A stretch of 64,000 bases of DNA from Pseudomonas neustonica (GCF_003797945.1 NZ_RKKU01000008.1:1-64000); one strand, 5' to 3'. Shown: positions 42,734 to 52,375, counted from the stretch's first letter. The notes: generated by a model from the sequence alone, not told the origin. Program-made: numbers and translations.

Positions 42734-44236
42734 TCAGGCGGTAGCTTTGCTTGCCCCTGGATCTGGCACCTTTTTCCCGCGCTCGTGCGGTATCAACTCT
42801 AGAATCGCGTCCTCTATGGGGTCGTCCAGCAGCATGACTGAGTCCAGCTCGTAGGCGTTCAGCAGTTGCCAGGGCAGTGCAGCGCCCTGGCGTGGCAATA
42901 TTCCGTTGGCGCGCGCCACATAGCCTGATTGCAGGGCGCCCATCATTGAATCAGTTTGCCGGTTATTACCACGATCAGCGGCCTGGGCTACGGCCAGTCC
43001 GCTGGCCTTTAAGTGATTCAGCAGGCGACAGATATAAGCTGCCGCCAGATCGGCTTTCAATGTCCAGGGCGCGTTGGTGTAGCCGAATACCCACGCCATA
43101 TTGGGTACGTTTTCAAGCAGTACTCCTTTGTAGGTCATACGTTGGCTGATGTCGCATGGCTTACGGTCTATTGTCAGCTGGGTACCACCGAGCACTTGTA
43201 GTTGCAGGCCGGTTGCCGTTATGACGATATCCGCCTTAAGCTCCTGCCCCGAGGCCAGACGTATTCCATCCTCGGTAAATGTGCTGATTTGATCGGTGAC
43301 AACCGATGCCTTGCCGCTGTTGATAGCGGCAAACAAGTCTGCATCGGGCACTGCACACAGCCGCTGATCCCAGGGCATATAGTCAGGGGTAAAGTCGCGC
43401 ATCAGACTTTGATCATGGAGCTTGTCACTCACGCCCTTGAGTAAAAACCGGCGGGTCTTATCTGGCCAACGTTTAGCAGCTTTGTAAATCCAGCGTTGAA
43501 TGGCAATGTTGCGACGTCTAGCTAATCGGTAGGCCCAGCTTTTTGGCATTAGGTGGCTGAGTACCGCGGTCAAGGTATCTTGCGCGGGAACGGACATGAT
43601 GTAGGAGGGCGAGCGTTGCAGCATGGTGATATGAGCAACCTCTTGAGCCATAGCTGGGACCAGGGTTACCGCCGTTGCGCCACTGCCAATGACCACCACC
43701 CGCTTGCCGCGATAATCAAGATCTTCTGGCCAGTGCTGTGGGTGAATACAGCGTCCCTTAAATGTATCAACCCCCGGAAACTGGGGCAGGTAGCCCTGTT
43801 TGTGATCGTAATAACCGGTGCAACTGATCAGAAAGTCGCAACTGAACAGGTGTCTTGCACCCTTGCTATCGAGCGTGCTGACAGTCCAGCTCTGTGTCTT
43901 GGAATCCCAGTTGGCGTGCTGCGTCTCCTGACCAAAGCTGATGTGCGGCAGGACGCCATGCTCCTTGGCGGTATCGGTAATGTACTGGCGGATGGCTGGG
44001 CCGTCAGCCAGTGTGCGCAGTGCATTCCAGGGACGGAAAGCGTAGCCAAAGCTGAACATATCGGAGTCTGAGCGAATGCCGGGGTAGCGGAACAGGTCCC
44101 AGGTGCCGCCGATAGCGTCTCGGCGCTCAAGTATCAGATAACTGTGCTCAGGGCATTCGCGGGAGAGGTGGCAAGCAGTACCGATGCCGGACAGGCCAGC
44201 ACCGATGATGATCACATCATGATGTTCCATAGTCAT
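42734..44236 (-). CDS. Flavin-containing monooxygenase, Baeyer-Villiger type
   Basis: 500 residues, GAAGG before the ATG. Two Rossmann motifs are present: FAD-binding GAGLSGIGTACHL near the start and NADPH-binding VVVIGSGATAVTLVPAMA near residue 180. Between them lies the Baeyer-Villiger fingerprint FKGRCIHPQHWPE (FxGxxxHxxxWP). ATGLQLQVLGG is the conserved ATG motif. Such enzymes insert oxygen beside ketones, making esters or lactones, and some act on long-chain or sulfur substrates. No catabolic operon surrounds it. Confidence 0.9.
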   Translation of the reverse strand: MTMEHHDVIIIGAGLSGIGTACHLSRECPEHSYLILERRDAIGGTWDLFRYPGIRSDSDMFSFGYAFRPWNALRTLADGPAIRQYITDTAKEHGVLPHISFGQETQHANWDSKTQSWTVSTLDSKGARHLFSCDFLISCTGYYDHKQGYLPQFPGVDTFKGRCIHPQHWPEDLDYRGKRVVVIGSGATAVTLVPAMAQEVAHITMLQRSPSYIMSVPAQDTLTAVLSHLMPKSWAYRLARRRNIAIQRWIYKAAKRWPDKTRRFLLKGVSDKLHDQSLMRDFTPDYMPWDQRLCAVPDADLFAAINSGKASVVTDQISTFTEDGIRLASGQELKADIVITATGLQLQVLGGTQLTIDRKPCDISQRMTYKGVLLENVPNMAWVFGYTNAPWTLKADLAAAYICRLLNHLKASGLAVAQAADRGNNRQTDSMMGALQSGYVARANGILPRQGAALPWQLLNAYELDSVMLLDDPIEDAILELIPHERGKKVPDPGASKATA

Positions 44237-44402
44237 CGCAGCCTTCTGTTTTTGTTTTTTGGCTTAGATGACTATAGATGCTGCCCGTAGGTTTTGCTGC
44301 GTACAGACGTTCACGGCTATTGAATAAACAACGGTGTGTTTAGCCGTTACCGCATAGCAGTCCATGATTAGCGCAATCCCGACACCATGACGCCGGTCCT
44401 GT

Positions 44403-45791
44403 CTATCGATGCAGCTCTACCGAAGCCCGGCGAGGCGCAAGAGTAGCAACCAGCAGACTGACCAGGGTGGAGGCGAGTAGCGCGCCAACGAAGGGGCCTA
44501 AGCTAGGTACACCGCCGGGAAAGCTGGCAATGAGAATGCCTTGACTCAGGCTTGCGCTGGCGACCCAGCCGGGCAGAACTGCACCGATCAAACCTGCAAC
44601 AGAGCCGGCTATGGCAGCCAGGGGTGTCATCCGCGACCACAGTCCCAGCAGGACAGGGACTACCGCAGTCGCGCACAACAGGTCAGCTATCAGAAACAAT
44701 CGCAATACCGAGATGCCCTGCAGGGCAATCAGCACAACCGGCACCATCAGCACCACGGTAAACCAGCGTGCAGCGACGATAGAAAGTCCTTTCTTTTCGG
44801 TCACGGCTAACGAAGCGATGGCGTTCTGCAAGGTATCGACCGACGAGGCAACCAGGCTTAACGCCAGCAGTAGCGCCAGCAGGCTTAGCCAAGCCGGTGC
44901 GTCGCTGAGCATAGCGAAGAAGGGGATTGGGGGTGAGCCGATATCAGCGCCACTCATAACCGTCAGTATGGCCATGCCGCCGACCAGCGCCACCACCAGA
45001 ACCGTGGTGATACCGCCCAGCAGTGCGCCCTTACCCAGAGCGCTCGCATCTTCTGCCGCCCAGACGCGTTGCCAATAGCCCTGATGAAACAGATTGGCTG
45101 CGGTCACCGCGATCACCAGTGTTAGTGCCACACCCAGTGCTGCGTCTGCTGGAATGCCCGGCATAGGCGCGCTGGTATCAATGTGCGGTAAACGCTGTAG
45201 CGCGACATAGCCTACAACCAGCAGCAGGCCAAGCAGCATCCACGCCTGCCAGCGGTCCGTCATCAGGCTCGCGCGCAGTCCGCCCCAAACGGTATAAACC
45301 AGGGTCGCCAGGGCAACGCCGACAATCACCAGCGCCGGGTTGATATCGGAGAGCATGCCGGTGATGGCGCCGATTGCAGTTAGTTCGGCAATTAGAAAGC
45401 AGCTCATATACAACAGCGAGATTAAAGCGACCCAGCGACGCACGCCGCCGCCGAAGCAGGCCTGAGCGAACTCGCCTATGCTTCTACCTTCAGGCAGTGC
45501 ACGGCGGATAGCGGGTCCACAAAAGGCAAGTACGATAAAGGGCAGGGCGGCGCCGACAGCGTAGCCTGCCAATGCCACCGGGCCGACCAGTGCGCCCACT
45601 TCTGGCGGGGCAAACAGAATCCAGCCGCCCATGCCAGATGCCAGAAATGACAGCCCCAGTGCTTGAGCGCCCTGACTGTTACGTGCGGTAATGTAGTCGT
45701 CCAGCCCGGTGTCGGGTTGGCGGGCCCTGAGGCCAATCCATATAAATAACAACAAGGCAGCCGTTACGGCAGCCAGACTCAGATACGACAT
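44403..45791 (-). CDS. Sodium:solute symporter under TPP riboswitch control, probable thiamine/precursor transporter
   Basis: 462 residues with about 12-13 helices. SLAAVTAALLLFIWIGLRAR begins the protein; YITARNSQGAQALGLSFLASGMGGWILFAPPEVGAL and IGEFAQACFGGGVRRWVALISLLYMSCFLIAEL are sodium/solute symporter core segments. Direct control by a TPP riboswitch implies that it imports thiamine or a precursor (HMP or thiazole). Comparative work has described riboswitch-controlled SSS transporters as ThiV-like; whether this is that subgroup cannot be judged without an alignment. The ATG ribosome binding site GGAGGA lies within the aptamer 3' strand. Confidence 0.85.
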   Translation of the reverse strand: MSYLSLAAVTAALLLFIWIGLRARQPDTGLDDYITARNSQGAQALGLSFLASGMGGWILFAPPEVGALVGPVALAGYAVGAALPFIVLAFCGPAIRRALPEGRSIGEFAQACFGGGVRRWVALISLLYMSCFLIAELTAIGAITGMLSDINPALVIVGVALATLVYTVWGGLRASLMTDRWQAWMLLGLLLVVGYVALQRLPHIDTSAPMPGIPADAALGVALTLVIAVTAANLFHQGYWQRVWAAEDASALGKGALLGGITTVLVVALVGGMAILTVMSGADIGSPPIPFFAMLSDAPAWLSLLALLLALSLVASSVDTLQNAIASLAVTEKKGLSIVAARWFTVVLMVPVVLIALQGISVLRLFLIADLLCATAVVPVLLGLWSRMTPLAAIAGSVAGLIGAVLPGWVASASLSQGILIASFPGGVPSLGPFVGALLASTLVSLLVATLAPRRASVELHR

Positions 45792-45796
45792 GTCGC

Positions 45797-45906
45797 GCTT
45801 CCTCCGCCGGTATTATCCGGATCAGGTTCCAGGGTTTGGTTGGTCAGTTGACCAACGGGTTCTCAGCTAAAGCAGGCCGTGGCTCTGCTTGAACTCCCCT
45901 GGCGAC
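45797..45906 (-). ncRNA. TPP riboswitch (THI element)
   Basis: Minus strand, 5' to 3': GCCAGGGGAGTTCAAGCAGA, then GCTGAGAACCCGTTGG, a variable stem, and ACCCTGGAACCTGATCCGG then ATAATACCGGCGGAGGAAGC. GGGGAGUUC...CUGAGA...ACCUGAUCCGGAUAAUACCGGCG are the diagnostic TPP aptamer blocks. The ribosome binding site GGAGGA, eight bases before the symporter ATG, is part of the conserved 3' strand, so ligand binding can block translation directly. Confidence 0.95.
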
Positions 45907-46098
45907 GAGTTGAATTGTTATGGGGCTTACAGCGGCAATATGATGTCATACATCGACTTGTCAGCGTAGGTTGATGGCTATTTAATATTTCCTTGGGGTT
46001 GGCGTGGTCTTTCGCCGATAATGGCCTTATGTGCCGAGGCTCGGTAGCAACAACTGAATAACGGCTTTCAGCAGCACAGCACGTAAGCAGGTAGCTAT

Positions 46099-47037
46099 AT
46101 GCCAGACACTAAAGCGCAGGATCAGCAGTCAAAAACCGTAAGCCAGCGTGCCTTTGAGACCGTTCTCGATAGTATTGATGCGGCGATCTATGTAGCTGAT
46201 ATGCAAAGCTACGATCTGCTCTTTTTAAACGCCTACAGCAGAAAACGTTGGGGTGAAGCCAATAATCGCAAATGCTGGCAGGTGCTGCAGCAGGGGCAAT
46301 CGGGGCCTTGCAGCTTTTGCACTAATGGCCGCCTGCTTGATAGCAATGGTGAACCCAGAGAGGTTCATATATGGGAGTTTCGCAACACGGTTACCCAGCG
46401 TTGGTATCAGTGTCGTGATCAAGCGATTTTGTGGCCTGACGGACGCTTGGTGCGCATCGAGATTGCCACGGATATAACCGAGCTGAAGGACATGCAGGCT
46501 GAGCTTGGTGCAGCCAAGTTGCGCGCTGAAGAACTGGCTTATCAGGATGAGCTTACTGGACTGAACAATCGCCGAGCTTTTGCTGCCTTGAGCCAACCGA
46601 CTATTGATCAAGCCAGACGCTCGGGCCAGCCATTAGCGTTGATCGGATTTGATGCGGACCATTTCAAACAGGTCAACGATTGCTATGGGCATGCTGCTGG
46701 CGATCAGGTACTAAAGTCGCTCGCCGACACGGTACGTAGTCAGATACGCGCTGGCGATGTGCTGGCCCGTGTCGGCGGTGAAGAGTTCGCTCTGCTGCTC
46801 CCCGGCACCGATATTGCAGTGGCCTGCGATATGGCGGAACGACTGCGTAAGGCAGTTGAGGCGATGACCGTTGACTATGCAGGCAAGCTGATTAAGCTGA
46901 CCTGCAGTTTTGGTGTGACGGCATCGAGCGACGGTAATGCCAGCCTTGAGCAGCTTATGCATTTTGCCGATAAAGCGACCTATATAGCAAAAGCTCGTCA
47001 GCGTAATTGTGTCGCGGTACTTACGCTTCCTGCGTGA
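46099..47037 (+). CDS. PAS-GGDEF diguanylate cyclase with cysteine-rich PAS
   Basis: 312 residues, cytoplasmic. Residues ~18-130 form a PAS domain (FETVLDSIDAAIYVADMQSYDLLFLN) with an unusual cluster CWQVLQQGQSGPCSFCTNGRL holding three Cys. Residues ~150-305 are GGDEF: TGLNNRRAF, GFDADHFKQVNDCYGHAAGDQVL, and the active site ARVGGEEFALLLPG. The product-inhibition I-site RxxD is present as RAGD five residues before GGEEF. It should make c-di-GMP, probably under redox or metal control through the Cys cluster. It overlaps no gene, and the mutarotase follows. Confidence 0.9.
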   Translation: MPDTKAQDQQSKTVSQRAFETVLDSIDAAIYVADMQSYDLLFLNAYSRKRWGEANNRKCWQVLQQGQSGPCSFCTNGRLLDSNGEPREVHIWEFRNTVTQRWYQCRDQAILWPDGRLVRIEIATDITELKDMQAELGAAKLRAEELAYQDELTGLNNRRAFAALSQPTIDQARRSGQPLALIGFDADHFKQVNDCYGHAAGDQVLKSLADTVRSQIRAGDVLARVGGEEFALLLPGTDIAVACDMAERLRKAVEAMTVDYAGKLIKLTCSFGVTASSDGNASLEQLMHFADKATYIAKARQRNCVAVLTLPA

Positions 47038-47069
47038 TAACCTTGAATTTTCACGATGGATTTTCGCTG

Positions 47070-47921
47070 ATGCTGCCAGACTGCATTCAACTTATAGATA
47101 ACCCCGCCGGCAAGACCTTTGTTGTTATAGATCACCCGCAAGTGTCAGCCAGGATCGCGCTGGAAGGGGCTCATCTTCTGCAATGCACGCCAAAGGGACA
47201 GCTGCCATTGCTGTGGGTCAGCCCCGATGATCCGCAGCTGCCGGGAAAATCACTGCGCGGCGGTATCCCGCTATGCTGGCCCTGGTTTGGTGGTGATCGC
47301 CCAGCGGCGGCACACGGCATAGCGCGGCGTGCCAAGTGGGTGCTTAGCACCGCCACGGAAGATAGCCAGGGTGTATATCTGCGCTTTGACCTGCCCGCCG
47401 CCTGTATCAGTGAACAGTTGCCGGGCGAGCCCTGGCAGGTGTATGTCGAGTTTCGTCTGGGCGCAGGCATTGATGGGCAGCTCACCACCACCAATGTGGG
47501 CGCGGAACCCATGAAGTTGAGTCAGGCATTACATACCTATTTGCCCGTTGGCAGTATTCACCAGGCGCGCATCAGCGGGCTGGATGCCTCGTGTTATATC
47601 GATGCGCTGGATGGCTGGACACACAAAACCCAAGCAGGCGATGTGCAGTTCAACGCAGAGCTGGATCGCATCTATTACGGTAATGGCGATAACCTGTACT
47701 TGCATGCAGGCGACAACTCGGTCGTGGTTGAGCGTCAAGGCAGTGAGTCAGTCGTGGTGTGGAACCCGTGGGTGGATAAAAGCCTGCGGTTAAGTGAGTT
47801 TCCTGCCGAAGGCTATCTGCGCATGCTTTGTATCGAGGCAGCTAACGCCGGGCCTGATGCTCGCGTGTTGCAGCCCGGTGAGCAGCATACCTTGGGTACG
47901 CGTATTCAACACGCAGACTAG
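47070..47921 (+). CDS. D-hexose-6-phosphate mutarotase (YeaD-like aldose 1-epimerase)
   Basis: 283 residues from the ATG at 47070; the longer frame overlaps the GGDEF gene and adds a non-homologous stretch. Motifs: LQCTPKGQLPLLWVSPDD, SLRGGIPLCWPWFGG (sugar-phosphate loop), HGIARRAKWVL with the catalytic His, SQALHTYLPVGS and the Glu near VVWNPWVDKSLRLSEFPAEGYLRMLCIEAAN. These mark the YeaD family of glucose-6-phosphate 1-epimerases acting in central sugar metabolism. No direct link to its neighbours is visible. Confidence 0.9.
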   Translation: MLPDCIQLIDNPAGKTFVVIDHPQVSARIALEGAHLLQCTPKGQLPLLWVSPDDPQLPGKSLRGGIPLCWPWFGGDRPAAAHGIARRAKWVLSTATEDSQGVYLRFDLPAACISEQLPGEPWQVYVEFRLGAGIDGQLTTTNVGAEPMKLSQALHTYLPVGSIHQARISGLDASCYIDALDGWTHKTQAGDVQFNAELDRIYYGNGDNLYLHAGDNSVVVERQGSESVVVWNPWVDKSLRLSEFPAEGYLRMLCIEAANAGPDARVLQPGEQHTLGTRIQHAD

Positions 47922-47974
47922 CGAAGGCGGCGAGGCTACGAAGGCTCGGCTCAGGAGCGAACAAGGCCAAAACG

Positions 47975-50314
47975 ATGCGCAGCACGCAAAATAAAAAGAA
48001 GGCGCCGGTAAGCAAAGAAGACAGCAGCACTGCACCTACTATCTCCTCTGGCAACCGCAAAAAGAGTCTGATTCTGCTGTTGGCGATATTAGTCTTGCTA
48101 TTGGCTGCAGCGGCCTGGTGGGCTCAGCAGACACAGGTACAAAAGCCCAGTGTGCATCCTGCCATCATAGACATTCAACCTGCTGGCCAGTCTGCATTGG
48201 TCGCAGAGTTTGTTGGGATGGAAACCTGTGTGGGTTGTCATGCGGAGCAGGCTGAGCGCTTTACTAATTCGCACCATGATCTGGCGATGCAAAAAAGCAC
48301 TGACACAAGCGTATTGGGTGACTTCAATGATGCGGTGTTTGAGTTCGGCGGCATAACGACGCGCTTTTCTCGCCGGGGCGCTGAATTCGTCATTAACACC
48401 GCTAATGAACAGGGTGAGTATCAGGATTACCTGGCTCGTTACACCTTCGGTATTTATCCCTTGCAGCAATACTTGCTGGAACTACCCGGCGGTCGCTATC
48501 AGGCGTTCAGCGTAGCCTGGGATGCGCGGTTAAAAGAGCAGGGCGGTCAGCGCTGGTTCCAGCTCAATCCTGAGTTTAATGGCGATGATTCGGACAAGGC
48601 CTTCCACTGGACCGGGCGCAACTTCAATTGGAATCTGACCTGTGCTGAATGCCATTCCACCAACCTGCAACGTAACTATGACCCAGTCCGTAATGCTTAC
48701 AAGACTAGTTGGTCCGATATTGATGTAGCCTGTGAATCCTGCCACGGCCCAGGCTCGCTACATCTGCAGTGGGCAGCGGCGCCGCAACAACTGAGCGCTC
48801 AGCAAGTCAGCCAGAAAGGGCTGACGTTGAACTTTGATGAACGCCACAACGCCATCTGGCAGCACAACCCAGAAAGCGGCCGGCCAGAACGCAGCCTGGT
48901 CAAAACGACTGAAACCGAGATTCAAGTCTGCGCCGCTTGCCACTCTCGCCGCGCCCAACTCTTTGATGACAATACCCCCGCGCAGCAACTGGTCGAGAGC
49001 TTTCTGTTGGCCAACCTGGATGAAGGGCTTTATCACGCTGACGGCCAGATTCAGGATGAGGTATTCGTACACGGCTCTTTTGTGCAAAGCAAAATGTATG
49101 ACGCTGGCGTGACCTGCAGCGACTGTCACGATCCTCACAGCCTGGAACTGCGCGCGCCCGGCAATGGCGTATGCCTGCAATGCCACCTATCCGCTGAATA
49201 CCAAACACCCAAGCATCATTTTCATCAAGACGTTGCCGGTTCACAGTGTGTTGATTGTCATATGCCAGCGACCACTTATATGGGCGTCGATCCACGCCGT
49301 GACCACAGTTTGCGCATTCCGCGCCCTGACGAGACCCTGAGTCTTGGCGTGCCTAATGCCTGCAACGGTTGCCACCAGGAGCAGAGTGCACAATGGGCTG
49401 CGGATCAGGTCGAGCAATGGTATGGCCGTATACCACAAGGCTATCAAGACTATGCGCAAACCCTGCATGAGGCGCGCAACGGTAAGCAGCAGTCACCCGA
49501 GGCACTGTTAGCGCTGCTGAGTAACCAAACACAACCGATGATTGCCCGAGCGACCGCCGCCAGCTTATTGCAAGACTGGCCTGAGCCAGAGGTGCTGGAC
49601 GATGTCCGCCTGGCTCTGGGCGATCCTGATCCACAGTTGAGGCTTGGTGCATTGCGTGCGCTGGCGGGGCGCGCACCCTTCATACGCTGGCAGTTGGCGG
49701 CGCCACTACTAACGGACCCCATTCGCACGGTTCGTCTTGGGGTGGTTGAGCAGCTGCTGGATATTACGCCAGAGCAGGTGCCAGCAGAGCAGCGAAGCGA
49801 TCTACAAAATGCGCTGGATGAGTACGTTGCGGCACAACAAGCTAATGCAGATAGCCCCTCAGCACAGGTGAATCTCGCCCTGTATTATCAGGCACGCAAC
49901 CAACTGGCGCTGGCAGAGCAGTCTTACGAGCGTGCTCTGCTGCTAGACCCATACTTTGAAGCTGCCTACGTGAATCTTGCGGATCTTTACCGCGGCTCGT
50001 TGCGCGACCCTGATGGTGAGCGCTTGTTAAAGGATGGGTTGCAGCGCTTGCCGAAGGCAGCGTCTTTGCATTTCAGTTTGGGGTTATTGCAGGTCCGACA
50101 GAAGCGCCTAGCGCAGGCGCTTGAACCTTTAGCCGATGCACTTGAGTTTTCGCCAACGACCGTACGCTACCGCTATGGTTACGCGGTAGCGCTTAACTCT
50201 ATTGGGCGTCGCAAGGAAGCGCTTGACGTTGTTGATGTCGGCCTTGCGTTGACGCCCGGTAACCAGCAACTGGGCACCCTGAAATTACAGCTGCTTCAGG
50301 AAGGGGAGAATTAG
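47975..50314 (+). CDS. Membrane-anchored octaheme c-type cytochrome with HEAT/TPR C-terminus
   Basis: A 779-residue protein. One N-terminal membrane anchor (KKSLILLLAILVLLLAAAAWW, about residues 30-50) leaves the rest in the periplasm. Eight CxxCH motifs follow: CVGCH, CAECH, CESCH, CAACH, CSDCH, CLQCH, CVDCH and CNGCH, all in residues ~85-465. From ~490 on the sequence changes to HEAT-like helices (LALGDPDPQLRLGALRALAG) and then TPR repeats (PSAQVNLALYYQARNQLALAEQSYERALLLDPYFEAAYVNLADLYR). The type is known in marine and gamma-proteobacteria as a 'multiheme cytochrome TPR protein', but substrate and partner are unknown to me. AAGG precedes the ATG. Confidence 0.9.
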   Translation: MRSTQNKKKAPVSKEDSSTAPTISSGNRKKSLILLLAILVLLLAAAAWWAQQTQVQKPSVHPAIIDIQPAGQSALVAEFVGMETCVGCHAEQAERFTNSHHDLAMQKSTDTSVLGDFNDAVFEFGGITTRFSRRGAEFVINTANEQGEYQDYLARYTFGIYPLQQYLLELPGGRYQAFSVAWDARLKEQGGQRWFQLNPEFNGDDSDKAFHWTGRNFNWNLTCAECHSTNLQRNYDPVRNAYKTSWSDIDVACESCHGPGSLHLQWAAAPQQLSAQQVSQKGLTLNFDERHNAIWQHNPESGRPERSLVKTTETEIQVCAACHSRRAQLFDDNTPAQQLVESFLLANLDEGLYHADGQIQDEVFVHGSFVQSKMYDAGVTCSDCHDPHSLELRAPGNGVCLQCHLSAEYQTPKHHFHQDVAGSQCVDCHMPATTYMGVDPRRDHSLRIPRPDETLSLGVPNACNGCHQEQSAQWAADQVEQWYGRIPQGYQDYAQTLHEARNGKQQSPEALLALLSNQTQPMIARATAASLLQDWPEPEVLDDVRLALGDPDPQLRLGALRALAGRAPFIRWQLAAPLLTDPIRTVRLGVVEQLLDITPEQVPAEQRSDLQNALDEYVAAQQANADSPSAQVNLALYYQARNQLALAEQSYERALLLDPYFEAAYVNLADLYRGSLRDPDGERLLKDGLQRLPKAASLHFSLGLLQVRQKRLAQALEPLADALEFSPTTVRYRYGYAVALNSIGRRKEALDVVDVGLALTPGNQQLGTLKLQLLQEGEN

Positions 50315-50347
50315 CTATCAGCAGCAGAAGATCAGCCAGAAAGCTGA

Positions 50348-52375
50348 TCAGGCCGCTGGTCCGCTATCACCTTGCAGTTCGCCAGCAGGCAGCCGATCGG
50401 CGCCCCAGCTTCGCTGTATATAGCCAATAATCTCATCCAGCTCGCCACGGGTGACGCTCGCCATCTCACCGTGCTCAAGAGGATCATAATGGAAGATATA
50501 CAGACGTGAGAGAAACTGCTCGAAGGGTAGTGAGGCTTCCCCGAAGCGTTCGCCATTACCGGCAGTGCTCACGGTTAAACCGTCGCCCCAGTTCTGGCCG
50601 CTATCGTTGTTGGGATTGAAGAAGTAAACGCGCATCACATCCTTTGGGTCTAGCGTCACGCGCAAAATGGTAATCGCATGCCAGCCAATAAAGCGCGCAG
50701 CGCTATCAGTCACCGCGATACCTGCGGGCTGTGGATGGATCAGGGGCTGGTTGCCATTGTGAAAAGGGTGATAAGCCGCATAAAAGTGGCGTAAAAAATT
50801 CTCAAGATCAACTAACTTGCCCGTCGGCACATCAACATTCAGCCGAAACCCTCGGCCAGACCACCAGCCATGAAACTCCGGATTGACCCAGCGGTGCGGA
50901 TCGCCTTCGCGGCCAATGCAACGCCGCCCCATCTCGGCATAAATACGGTCGAGGTGCGGTACGACAATCAGTGACACCGGATCGAGATCGATTGGCAGGC
51001 TGGTTGCGACACCCGACAGGCTTTCCTGGGAGGAGACCGGCTGACCTTCGAAGTGCATGATGATTTCGTTATCACGCGCGGCCCAAGTGACCATTTGCAG
51101 CATGTAGTCCGGGTCGTTGTAGGCCCACATGGACAGGGCGCGCGCCGACTGACAGGTCGGATTGTTGCCTTGACCCACGCCCAGCGGCAGGCCGAGCATG
51201 CAAAGTACGCCTTCAAGCAAGAAGGCCTCAGGCGTAGCCTGATCGCCAAACGCCATCGCTAGACGATCACGAGCGTAGGTGCTCAGCGGCAACCCTAGCT
51301 GTCGCCACATCGCCGGAGCCACGGGAGGTTGATACAGAATGCCGCGCTCCAGCATCAACGATAAACCGTAAATGGCCTGTGGCGTTGCCGGAAACACGCA
51401 GGCATCAATCAGACTGAGCGCCAACTCGCGATAGCACATCAGGCAATCGCGGCCGGTGGATGACAACCCTAAAGCCTCTGAAAGCAGATGCTCACCTTCG
51501 TTGAGCAGGTGTCTGACCAGGACCGTGTGGTAGGCAGACACCAGGCCGGTGTCGTGCATTGCCCGAGCGAAGCCGGTGGCCTCACTCTGCAATGCGGTGT
51601 TGTCCATATACTCAAGCCGTTCTTGATAGACCGCTACGCCGGGGTCTTCACGGCACGCATGGGTCGGGCCAAAAAGGCTGCTGACTAGACGATCCGCCCC
51701 TTGGCCGCTGGTGCCAAGATCGATATCAGGATTGGCTTGGCAGATGGCTATCTGCGTAATCATACGTCGCACAGAGCTGACTTGAATGGGCCGCTGCTGT
51801 TGAATACGCCAAATCTCATCAATCAGTTGATCAATGATGTATTCATAGCCAATACAACTTGCTAAATGTTCGAGAAGGTTGCGCGGTAGCGCTACCAGCT
51901 TGCCCTGCGTCTCGCGCTCAGCTTCGCTGGGCGGGCTGAATAACAGCACAAGGTTGCTGGCCAAAACCTGGGTGAGGAAATGATGCGCCTGTTCGGCACT
52001 AATGGTCGGGTGGGCGTAGTCCCCGCGCGAGACAGCCAGCAGTCGCAGCTGGCTGAATGCTTCGATCACCAGCGTGCTGGCATCCGGGCTGCGCAAGGTG
52101 AGGCCGGTCAGTGCCGGAACCAAGGTTTGTGGGCTATCCCAGTCTGAGCCCATAAAGACGCCTGCGGCCTCTATTATTTGGGCGCGAGCAGCGACGGCGG
52201 CACAGCCACCTTCTTGTAGCAGAGCACGACGCCCGGTATCAAATACCCGGTCGAGTTTGCCGATCTTGGCAAACGCAGGTGCACTTGCCATCGCCTGAAC
52301 GGCGTCATCGAATCGCGACAACAACATTTGCAGCTTGCTGTCATCAACCTGATTCATGGTATCGCTGTTCACCAC
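50348..52375 (-). CDS. Conserved large protein, possible papain-like cysteine peptidase fold
   Basis: I do not recognise a named family. The frame runs to 52408, but AAGGGGA five bases before GTG 52375 favours that start, giving 675 residues; an ATG also lies at 52357. The N-terminal half is helical (LIDEIWRIQQQRP, RRMITQIAICQANPDI). The C-terminal half has GQGNNPTCQSARALSMWAYN (Cys408), FIGWHAITILRV (His566) and VYFFNPNNDSGQNWGDG (Asn587), in the order and spacing style of Cys-His-Asn papain-like peptidases or transglutaminases. No signal peptide, no membrane segment. It follows the ATP-grasp gene by 57 bases and is co-transcribed with it. Confidence 0.75.
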   Translation of the reverse strand: MVNSDTMNQVDDSKLQMLLSRFDDAVQAMASAPAFAKIGKLDRVFDTGRRALLQEGGCAAVAARAQIIEAAGVFMGSDWDSPQTLVPALTGLTLRSPDASTLVIEAFSQLRLLAVSRGDYAHPTISAEQAHHFLTQVLASNLVLLFSPPSEAERETQGKLVALPRNLLEHLASCIGYEYIIDQLIDEIWRIQQQRPIQVSSVRRMITQIAICQANPDIDLGTSGQGADRLVSSLFGPTHACREDPGVAVYQERLEYMDNTALQSEATGFARAMHDTGLVSAYHTVLVRHLLNEGEHLLSEALGLSSTGRDCLMCYRELALSLIDACVFPATPQAIYGLSLMLERGILYQPPVAPAMWRQLGLPLSTYARDRLAMAFGDQATPEAFLLEGVLCMLGLPLGVGQGNNPTCQSARALSMWAYNDPDYMLQMVTWAARDNEIIMHFEGQPVSSQESLSGVATSLPIDLDPVSLIVVPHLDRIYAEMGRRCIGREGDPHRWVNPEFHGWWSGRGFRLNVDVPTGKLVDLENFLRHFYAAYHPFHNGNQPLIHPQPAGIAVTDSAARFIGWHAITILRVTLDPKDVMRVYFFNPNNDSGQNWGDGLTVSTAGNGERFGEASLPFEQFLSRLYIFHYDPLEHGEMASVTRGELDEIIGYIQRSWGADRLPAGELQGDSGPAA

